Source: Anaerolineae bacterium
GTDB lineage: Bacteria; Chloroflexota; Anaerolineae; JAFGEY01
NCBI GenBank assembly: GCA_016931365.1
Contig: JAFGEY010000033.1
Location: forward strand, 1-5,297
Reading direction: 5' to 3'
Length of the DNA stretch: 5,297 nucleotides
Part shown: positions 1 through 5,102 of the stretch, one piece after another
How the letters are laid out: each line of letters begins with the position of its first letter
Numbering within the stretch: position 1 is the stretch's first letter
The notes under the pieces: generated by a model
Database searches by the model: none
What the model saw: the letters and a program-made list of their open reading frames with translations, nothing else
Told to the model about the DNA's origin: nothing
Position numbers and translations under genes: made by a program

Positions 1-45
1 GTCGATGTCTTGTATGCGACTTGGGCCGCTTTGGGAAACAATGCG

Positions 46-74
46 CTTGGGAAGCTGGTTCTCCCCAAGATTTT
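46..74 (+). terminator. Terminator-like hairpin upstream of the nitroreductase gene
   Basis: CTTGGGAAG (46-54) can pair with CTCCCCAAG (61-69): six consecutive pairs, one A-C mismatch, then two more pairs, closing a six-base loop. A short TTTT run follows at 71-74. This looks like a weak Rho-independent terminator for a gene lying to the left. Two reading frames open from the window edge stop nearby (TGA at 74-76, TAA at 87-89), so the upstream gene may end here, but neither tail is recognisable. The hairpin could instead be a 5' leader structure of the nitroreductase transcript. Confidence 0.4.
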
Positions 75-87
75 GAGAAGATACGAT

Positions 88-93
88 AAGGAG
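88..93 (+). promoter_or_regulatory. Ribosome binding site (AAGGAG) fixing the nitroreductase start
   Basis: A near-perfect Shine-Dalgarno AAGGAG lies six bases before the ATG at 100. It decides the start: the frame is also open upstream to a TTG at position 10, but that would add 30 residues unlike the family and would place the upstream hairpin inside the gene. Confidence 0.8.
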
Positions 94-99
94 ATAACA

Positions 100-675
100 A
101 TGAATACACTTGAAGCTATTGCGCAGCGCCGCAGCATCCGCCGCTTCAAGCCCGATCCGATCCCGGAGGAGGCGCTGCGCCTGATTTTGCTCGCGGCGAC
201 GCAAGCGCCGTCGGGCAAGAACCGCCAGCCGTGGCACATTATCGTCGTGCGCGAGCGACGTGATGAAATGATCCAGGTCATGCAGGACGGCCTGGACGCG
301 TTTGCCAAGAACATCAATCCTGACACGGGCAGCGCCAGGTGGACGCTCAAGGTGATGGCCCAGGCTCCGGTGACGGTGTTTGTGTTCAACCCGCATGGCA
401 AGCATCCCTATGTTGAGCACACCGTCGACGACAATTTCAACGATCTGGTTAATGTCCAATCGGTCGGCGCGGCGATCCAAAATATGTGCCTGGCCGCGCT
501 CGATCTGGGGCTTGGTTCGCTGTGGATTTGCGACATTCTCTACCCCTACGGCGAGTTGTGCGCATGGCTGGGGATGGACACGCAGATGGTCGCCGCAGTA
601 TCGTTTGGTTATCCGGACGAGAGTCCTGGCCCGCGCCCGCGCCGGCTGGTCGATGAAGTGACGACCTGGATGTGA
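100..675 (+). CDS. Nitroreductase family protein (FMN-dependent oxidoreductase)
   Basis: This 191-residue protein is a typical length for the nitroreductase fold. Members are cytoplasmic, usually dimeric, flavoproteins that bind FMN and pass electrons from NAD(P)H to nitro compounds, quinones or other acceptors; the physiological substrate cannot be read from sequence. Visible family marks are RRSIRRF at residues 10-16 (FMN phosphate binding), APSGKNRQPW at 36-45 (the usual PS.xNxQPW flavin-contact segment), the helix SVGAAIQNMCLAALDLGLGS at 121-140 followed by LWICD, and GYP at 170-172 before a basic PRPRR tail. The ATG is chosen because of the strong AAGGAG in front of it. It is the first gene of a closely spaced set, with 11 bases to the next start. 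It shares no obvious pathway with the membrane and surface genes that follow, so the linkage may be only transcriptional. The family call is firm and the substrate is unknown. Confidence 0.93.
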   Translation: MNTLEAIAQRRSIRRFKPDPIPEEALRLILLAATQAPSGKNRQPWHIIVVRERRDEMIQVMQDGLDAFAKNINPDTGSARWTLKVMAQAPVTVFVFNPHGKHPYVEHTVDDNFNDLVNVQSVGAAIQNMCLAALDLGLGSLWICDILYPYGELCAWLGMDTQMVAAVSFGYPDESPGPRPRRLVDEVTTWM

Positions 676-686
676 ATGAGGTGGGC

Positions 687-830
687 ATGGATCGTGATGG
701 CTCGCGAAACGAGATGGTCTGGGTGGCTGTCGGTGTGACCATCCTGGTGATGACCTGCCTGTGCGTTGTGGCGTTTGGGGCCTTTTTCTTTTTCGGCGTT
801 TCGCCGTTGTTGTTCTTTATGCGGCCGTAA
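687..830 (+). CDS. Small single-helix membrane protein, 47 residues, unrecognised
   Basis: A short frame opens with ATG at 687 and ends with tandem stops TAA-TGA (828-833). GAGG at 678-681 gives a plausible ribosome binding site five bases before the ATG. The product has a charged N-terminus (MDRDGSRNE), then an almost unbroken hydrophobic stretch from about residue 11 to 45 that includes VTILVMTCLCVVAFGAFFFF, and ends in MRP. That is long enough for one transmembrane helix plus a hydrophobic tail or a re-entrant segment. Acidic residues before the helix and Arg after it hint at an outside N-terminus by the positive-inside rule, but the charges are few. It sits 11 bases after the nitroreductase stop and 12 bases before the membrane-hydrolase start, filling the gap neatly, which supports it being a real gene. 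I do not recognise a family; it might be a small partner of the neighbouring membrane hydrolase. Confidence 0.6.
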   Translation: MDRDGSRNEMVWVAVGVTILVMTCLCVVAFGAFFFFGVSPLLFFMRP

Positions 831-842
831 TGAGGATTACCC

Positions 843-1874
843 ATGAAAGGGATCGCGCATTTCTTTTCCGGCGTGGCGGCGGCGACGTTTCTGCCGGTGG
901 TGGCGCAGATGTCGGCCGAGGGCAGCCTGATTCTGCTGCTGGCCGGCATCGGTGGGCTGATGCCCGACACGCTTGATTTCAAGCTGGCCCGCTACCTGGA
1001 GGAAAACCAGGTCGATATCGATCCCGATCCACGGTCGCCCGACCCGCAGGCGATGGCCGGACAGGTGGCCGCGGCGATCGATCAGGCCTGGGAAACGGGC
1101 AAGCCGGTGCGGGTGCAGTTTCACACCATAAAACTCGGCGCCGACCTGTGGCGGCAGTACGCGGTGGATTTTGGCGGCGCGGCGCGCGAGGTGCGCGTGC
1201 GCATCGGGCCGGTGGTCACCACCTCGCAGGTGTCGTTTGCAGGCAGCGAACTCGACCTGCCGCCCGGCCGCGCGTCGATCCAGGCTCCGACACGCTATGC
1301 CTATGACGCGGCGACTCGGGTCGACATTTTCAGCGGGCCGACGTTTGAGTTTGAACGCCGGGCCTCTCCTGACGGAGAGGCTATCGAGATCAGCTTTTTG
1401 CCCTGGCATCGCCGCTGGAGTCACGCGCTGACCGTCGCCGCCCTGATCGGTGGTGGGATTGCGCTGCTGCTGGGGCCGTGGTACGGGCTGGCCTACGCGC
1501 TGGGATCGGCGGCGCACATCCTGGAGGATCAATTGGGGCACATGGGCAGCAACCTGTTCTACCCGTTCACCCGTCGACGCAACGAGGGCCTCAAGCTCTT
1601 TCATTCCGGCGACGCGCTGCCCAACCTGTTTGCGGTGTGGTTTAGCGTGTGGTTGATCCTGTTCAATCTGGACCGCTTTTCCGCCGCGCCGGTGTTCAAT
1701 TGGCTTTCTTTTTTGCTGGTCGGGCTGGTGTTGCCCTGGGCGCTCATCCTGGGCGCGACGTGGTGGTTTGGGCGGACGGGCAAGCCGGCACTCTCGCCCG
1801 GCGAAACAGTTCTTTCGCCCGGCGATCTGCGGCTGACCGAGATGCACGCCGAGGCAACCCAGGTGGAGGAGTGA
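843..1874 (+). CDS. YdjM/DUF457-type membrane-bound metal-dependent hydrolase with a large insertion
   Basis: This is a 343-residue putative integral membrane protein of the YdjM/DUF457 'inner membrane metal-dependent hydrolase' family, whose biochemical substrate is not established. Its conserved polar motifs appear in order: KGIAHFFSG at the N-terminus (His6), GGLMPDTLD at 37-45 (Asp42, Asp45), WHRRWSHAL at 188-196 (His189, His194), AHILEDQLGHMG at 224-235 (His225, Asp229, His233) and a possible extra site LFHSGDALP at 252-260. Hydrophobic segments lie at about 28-40, 196-222, 259-276 and 284-308. Between the PDTLD and HRRWSH motifs are about 135 mostly polar residues, much more than the short link usual in this family; this part reads like a beta-rich soluble domain. 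The tail carries a doubled LSPG(E/D) motif. The ATG follows GAGG (832-835) at seven bases. It stops three bases before the next start, so the two genes are probably translationally coupled. The family call is good, though 'hydrolase' is a family label rather than a shown activity. Confidence 0.82.
   Translation: MKGIAHFFSGVAAATFLPVVAQMSAEGSLILLLAGIGGLMPDTLDFKLARYLEENQVDIDPDPRSPDPQAMAGQVAAAIDQAWETGKPVRVQFHTIKLGADLWRQYAVDFGGAAREVRVRIGPVVTTSQVSFAGSELDLPPGRASIQAPTRYAYDAATRVDIFSGPTFEFERRASPDGEAIEISFLPWHRRWSHALTVAALIGGGIALLLGPWYGLAYALGSAAHILEDQLGHMGSNLFYPFTRRRNEGLKLFHSGDALPNLFAVWFSVWLILFNLDRFSAAPVFNWLSFLLVGLVLPWALILGATWWFGRTGKPALSPGETVLSPGDLRLTEMHAEATQVEE
1362..1381 (+). repeat. Perfect 8-bp inverted repeat inside the membrane-hydrolase gene
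   Basis: GCCTCTCC (1362-1369) and GGAGAGGC (1374-1381) are perfect reverse complements around a TGAC loop. It falls in the insertion region (codons about 174-180). There is no T-run after it, so it is not a standard terminator. Confidence 0.7.
1794..1825 (+). repeat. Short direct repeat encoding doubled LSPG(E/D)
   Basis: TCGCCCGGCGA occurs at 1794-1804 and again at 1815-1825, 21 bases apart, keeping frame. It gives the peptide LSPGETVLSPGD near the C-terminus of the membrane hydrolase, after its last helix. It looks like a small in-frame tandem duplication of a seven-residue unit in a tail. Confidence 0.6.
1865..1871 (+). promoter_or_regulatory. Ribosome binding site (GGAGGAG) of the secreted LTD/PLD gene
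   Basis: GGAGGAG ends six bases before the ATG at 1878 and lies wholly within the last codons of the preceding gene. This strong site fixes the start of the 1040-residue protein and argues that the two genes are co-translated. Confidence 0.8.
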
Positions 1875-1877
1875 GCG

Positions 1878-4800
1878 ATGCGTGCAACGGCCAAGCGCCT
1901 ATGGTGCACGCGCTTATGGCGCATAGGTGGGGTGATTTTGGGCGCTGTGGTGACCCTCTGGCTTTTGAGCCGGCTGCTGAGCGGCGGCCCGGCAGCAGCC
2001 GTCCAGGACGGAGTCACCGCGCAGGCCAGCGGCGATCCGTCGACGACGCTGCTGATCTCGGCGCTGCACATCGGGACGACCGGTTGGGGCGGGAATGATG
2101 AGGGCTTTCAGATCACCAACGTCTCGACTGAGATGCTGGTGCTGACCGAAACCTGGCGCGTGTGCGATGGCGGCGGGCGCACGGTTGCCTTTCCGGCGGC
2201 CGGCGTGACCCTGACGCCGGGGGCGAACATCTGGTGCGCGCGCAATGCCATCTCGTTTACGCTGGCCTTCGGCTTGACGCCGACGCTGGAATATGGCCAG
2301 GATTCGACGCCGGACGTGCCCAATATGTCGCTCAATGGCAGTTTTGCCTTTGCTGACACCGGCGGCGCACTGACGCTGCTGTGCGTTCACGAGTACCTGA
2401 TCGATACGGCCAATGCCGACGGCGGCCCCTGGCCGGGGGGGGTAAACAAAACTACGGCTCCGATCAATAAGGGCAGTATGGAGCGGCGCGATCCGACGCT
2501 GCCGGGCGACGACACCAACTGGGCTTTCACCTCGACGATCACCACGATAGGGCTTGATGCTAGCGGCAACCCGATCACCGGCACGCCGCGATACACCAAC
2601 TCGGTGTACGATAACTCGGGTGCACTCAATCCGCCGCCGGTAGCGATCAACGAAGTGGCCTGGATGGGAACCGCTGCTTCTTCAGTTGGCTCGGATGACG
2701 AATGGATCGAGCTGTACAACAACACCGCTGTAAACATCGATCTGAACGGCTGGCTGCTGGTCGCTGCTGACAGCACGCCGTCGATCCCGCTGACCGGCGT
2801 TATTTCGGCGCAAGGATTTTATCTGCTGGAACGCAGTGATGATGATACAGTCGGCAATATACCTGCCGATCAGGTTTACAGTAGTGATAACCTTGTCAAT
2901 ACGGGAGAACGGCTCTACCTTTACCAAATTGATGCGATTGAGGTTGATGTCGTCGTCTATGGCAACGCCGACCCGAACCGCCTGGGCTGGAGCGGCCCGG
3001 CGGCGCAGCGCTACGCCAACGGCGTTTTTGCCACCTCGGGGCAGATTTTGTTCCGCAAGCGCAGTGAACAGACCGGGCTGCCGCTGCCCGACGCCAACGG
3101 GGCCGCCGATTGGGCCAACGACACCGCGCCGGGCGCGTCGCTGTACGGGCCGGTGCGCGAGGGCGATCTGTGGGGCAAGCGGGTGAGCTATCCCGGCTGG
3201 GATTGGGAGGCCTACACGCGCACGCTGCAAATTGCGGCCACGGCCAACGTCACCGTGGGCATCGCGCCGGACAACGCCTACACGGTCGTCGTCGAACTGC
3301 TGAGCGGCGCGCAGGATGTCATCCTGATCGAAGGCTATACCTGGGAGAGCGTCTGGCTGACCGGCATCCTCACCGAGCGCATCCACGCCGGGGTGCAGGT
3401 GACGATGTTGCTCGAAGGCGCGCCGGCCGGCGGCCTGCCCGACGGGCAGTTGTGGAACTGCCAACAGATCGTCGACGCCGGTGGGGCGGTCTATTTTATG
3501 CACAATGACGATGCGGCTCGCATCGACGACCGCTATGCCAACCAGCATGCCAAGATCATCGTCGTCGATGGGCGGCAGGTGCTTGTCGGCTCTGAAAACT
3601 TTGGCAACCACGCCATGCCGATCGACGACAAGTCCAACGGCACGGCGGGCAACCGCGGCGTGCTGCTGATCACCGACCAGCCGGCGCTGATCGCGTATGC
3701 CGAGATGTTGTTCGCCCGTGATCTCGACCTGGGCCACCCCGACATTGTGCCCTATGGCTCGCTGCCGCGCTACACCGTCCCGCTGACCTACACGGCAGTC
3801 TATTCGCCGGGCGGCGGCTTTGAATACCCGGCGCTCTTTTCGCCCACTTTGCCCGCTTTCCAGGCCGACTGGTTCGAGGTGGTGCAGTCGCCGGAGACCA
3901 GCCAGCGCTACAGCGATGGCCTGATCGGGCTGGTGCTGCGCGCCGGGCCGGGCGACGAGGTCTATGCCGAGCAGATGTACGAGCGGGTGCGCTGGGGCAA
4001 ATCGTCGAGCACGCCGGCGGACGACCCGAACCCGCGCCTGGAGGCTTATATCCAGGCGGCGCGGCAGGGTGCGTCGGTGCGCATCCTGCTTGACAAGGGC
4101 TTTGACGACACGCTGGAAAATGTGGAAACCACCTGGTACCTGCTGGGCATCGCCGAGACTGAGGGCCTGGACATCGAGGTGCGCCGCGGCGACCCGACCT
4201 ATTGCGGCATCCACAACAAGCTGGTGCTGGTGCGCCTGGGCAACGAGTGGTACGCCCACGTTGGCAGCATCAACGGCTCGGAAAGTTCGTCCAAGATCAA
4301 CCGCGAGCTGGCCTTGCAGGTGCGTTCCAAAGGCATTTACGATTATTTGAAGCAGGTTTTCGATTACGACTGGTCGCACAGCAGCGGCATTCACGAGGTT
4401 TACCTGCCGGTGGTGTTCAAGAGCTATGTGCCGGAGGCCAATCATGTGCTGATCAGCGAGGTCGTTTTCAACCCGCCCGGCGCCGACGACCTGGGCGAGT
4501 GGGTCGAACTGTACAACCCCACCGCGCGGGCCGTCGATTTGAGCGGCTGGCACCTGGGTGACGCGGTGAACAGCACCGACTATGAGCGGCTGTACGTGTT
4601 CCCGTCCGGCACAAACATCCCGCCGGGTGGGACGCTGGTCATCGCCCGCCAGGCGGTGGTCTACCAGGCGCTCAATTATCCGGGCAAATCTTTGCCAGAC
4701 TGGGAATTGAACAGCAGCAGCAGCGTGCCCGACCTGATCCCGTCGGGCTGGGGGACGGGCGAGTTTGCGCTGGGCAACGCCGGAGACCAAGTGCTTTTGC

Positions 4801-5000
4801 TCGATCCTGCTCTCAGGCCGGTGGACGTGTTGGTCTACGGCACGGGCAGCTACCCCGGCGTCGTCTCGTTCGGCGACGTGGGCAGCCTGTACGCCGGCAG
4901 CTCGCTGGAGCGCTGGCCGGCCAACCGCGACTCGGACGACTGCGCGCGCGACTTTCGCAGCCGTTCAGTGCCGCAGCCGGGCGCGGTCGACACAAATTAA
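1878..5000 (+). CDS. Exported multidomain protein: three lamin-tail domains around a phospholipase D-like core
   Basis: This 1040-residue protein starts with a basic stretch (Arg/Lys at 2, 6, 7, 12, 15), a hydrophobic segment at about 17-34 and possible cleavage sites after AAA (39-41) or AQA (48-50), so it is secreted or anchored by its N-terminus. Domains in order: a degenerate lamin-tail domain (LTD) at about 57-242; a clear LTD at about 254-425 (INEVAW, DEWIELYNNT, LNGWLL, VVVYG); a PLD core at about 466-832; a linker with HEVYLPVVFKSY (839-850); and a third LTD at about 856-1040 (ISEVVFNPPG, GEWVELYNPT, LSGWHL, VLVYG). The PLD first motif, HAKIIVVD (557-564) with GSEN (571-574), is complete. 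The second, HNKLVLVR (779-786) with GSIN (796-799), has Arg instead of Asp. PLD enzymes use a His from each half to cleave phosphodiesters in phospholipids or nucleic acids. In bacteria, LTDs are beta-sandwich modules of exported proteins, often joined to hydrolases. The substrate is open: it could be an extracellular nuclease, a lipase or a transferase. The domain calls are firm and activity is inferred. Confidence 0.9.
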   Translation: MRATAKRLWCTRLWRIGGVILGAVVTLWLLSRLLSGGPAAAVQDGVTAQASGDPSTTLLISALHIGTTGWGGNDEGFQITNVSTEMLVLTETWRVCDGGGRTVAFPAAGVTLTPGANIWCARNAISFTLAFGLTPTLEYGQDSTPDVPNMSLNGSFAFADTGGALTLLCVHEYLIDTANADGGPWPGGVNKTTAPINKGSMERRDPTLPGDDTNWAFTSTITTIGLDASGNPITGTPRYTNSVYDNSGALNPPPVAINEVAWMGTAASSVGSDDEWIELYNNTAVNIDLNGWLLVAADSTPSIPLTGVISAQGFYLLERSDDDTVGNIPADQVYSSDNLVNTGERLYLYQIDAIEVDVVVYGNADPNRLGWSGPAAQRYANGVFATSGQILFRKRSEQTGLPLPDANGAADWANDTAPGASLYGPVREGDLWGKRVSYPGWDWEAYTRTLQIAATANVTVGIAPDNAYTVVVELLSGAQDVILIEGYTWESVWLTGILTERIHAGVQVTMLLEGAPAGGLPDGQLWNCQQIVDAGGAVYFMHNDDAARIDDRYANQHAKIIVVDGRQVLVGSENFGNHAMPIDDKSNGTAGNRGVLLITDQPALIAYAEMLFARDLDLGHPDIVPYGSLPRYTVPLTYTAVYSPGGGFEYPALFSPTLPAFQADWFEVVQSPETSQRYSDGLIGLVLRAGPGDEVYAEQMYERVRWGKSSSTPADDPNPRLEAYIQAARQGASVRILLDKGFDDTLENVETTWYLLGIAETEGLDIEVRRGDPTYCGIHNKLVLVRLGNEWYAHVGSINGSESSSKINRELALQVRSKGIYDYLKQVFDYDWSHSSGIHEVYLPVVFKSYVPEANHVLISEVVFNPPGADDLGEWVELYNPTARAVDLSGWHLGDAVNSTDYERLYVFPSGTNIPPGGTLVIARQAVVYQALNYPGKSLPDWELNSSSSVPDLIPSGWGTGEFALGNAGDQVLLLDPALRPVDVLVYGTGSYPGVVSFGDVGSLYAGSSLERWPANRDSDDCARDFRSRSVPQPGAVDTN
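2435..2442 (+). repeat. Homopolymer run of eight G within the LTD/PLD gene
   Basis: Eight consecutive G bases encode the Pro-Gly-Gly-Val junction at residues 186-189, near the end of the first LTD. A one-base slip would truncate the protein soon after. The reading frame is intact as given, so the assembled length is probably correct for this copy. Confidence 0.8.
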
Positions 5001-5048
5001 GTACCTATCCTGGAATTGCTCTCGCTCCTGGGGATAGGGGCGAAAACC

Positions 5049-5066
5049 GCCCCGAGACGGGGCTTT
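5049..5066 (+). terminator. GC-rich hairpin followed by TTT, possible terminator or attenuator
   Basis: GCCCCG (5049-5054) and CGGGGC (5058-5063) form a perfect six-pair stem with an AGA loop. Only three T bases follow, so it is a weak intrinsic terminator at best. It lies 49 bases after the stop of the LTD/PLD gene and 37 bases before the HAD start, so it could end the upstream transcript or act as a conditional terminator in the HAD leader. Confidence 0.5.
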
Positions 5067-5089
5067 GAGCGAATCTCAGGATAGATTCC

Positions 5090-5094
5090 AAGGA
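5090..5094 (+). promoter_or_regulatory. Ribosome binding site (AAGGA) of the HAD gene
   Basis: AAGGA lies eight bases before the GTG at 5103. An in-frame TAG at 5082-5084 rules out any start further upstream, and no ATG lies between it and the DLDET motif, so the GTG is the natural start. The site is part of the pairing element just upstream. Confidence 0.7.
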
Positions 5095-5102
5095 CATCCA
5101 TC

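Larger units (their letters stand above)
5004..5094 (+). promoter_or_regulatory. Intergenic element with mutually exclusive pairings ahead of the HAD gene
   Basis: The gap contains several complementary segments. CCTATCC (5004-5010) pairs with GGATAGG (5032-5038). CTATCCTG (5005-5012) also pairs with CAGGATAG (5077-5084), and this stem can continue through GCTC (5018-5021) with GAGC (5067-5070). TCCTGGAAT (5008-5016) pairs with ATTCCAAGGA (5085-5094), nine pairs with one bulged A, covering the AAGGA ribosome binding site. In addition GGGGCG (5037-5042) pairs with CGCCCC (5048-5053), competing with the hairpin at 5049-5063. Such 1:2, 2:3, 3:4 competition is the layout of attenuators and riboswitch expression platforms. 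No known riboswitch class is recognised, and the element could also be only a compact terminator plus leader. Confidence 0.45.

Noticed and set aside
82..87. TACGAT as a possible -10 promoter box
   Set aside because: No good -35 lies at 16-18 bases, and transcription would begin at or after the ribosome binding site at 88-93, leaving no usable leader.
2..89. Two edge-open frames ending at 74-76 and 87-89 as the tail of an upstream gene
   Set aside because: One may be real, but both are under 30 codons with no recognisable sequence and cannot be told apart, so neither is annotated.
10..99. TTG-started N-terminal extension of the nitroreductase (30 extra residues)
   Set aside because: There is a strong AAGGAG directly before the ATG at 100, the family pattern begins shortly after that ATG, and the extension would run through a terminator-like hairpin.
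837..1847. Long open frame on the minus strand (336 codons)
   Set aside because: It is opposite the DUF457-type gene, with a low-complexity Arg/Gln/His-rich product and no motif. Shadow frame.
4713..4724. AGC repeat (four Ser codons) as a microsatellite
   Set aside because: It has only four units, in a Ser-rich loop of an LTD. Too short to suggest instability.
2682..4790. Long open frame on the minus strand (702 codons)
   Set aside because: It lies opposite the LTD/PLD gene, whose frame has clear domains. The antisense product is rich in Arg, His, Gln and Val with no recognisable motif, as expected of a shadow frame in GC-rich DNA.
5030..5062. G-quadruplex from GGGG runs at 5030-5033, 5037-5040 and 5059-5062
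   Set aside because: Only three G4 runs are present, the last spacer is long, and the runs are better explained as arms of C-rich/G-rich hairpins.
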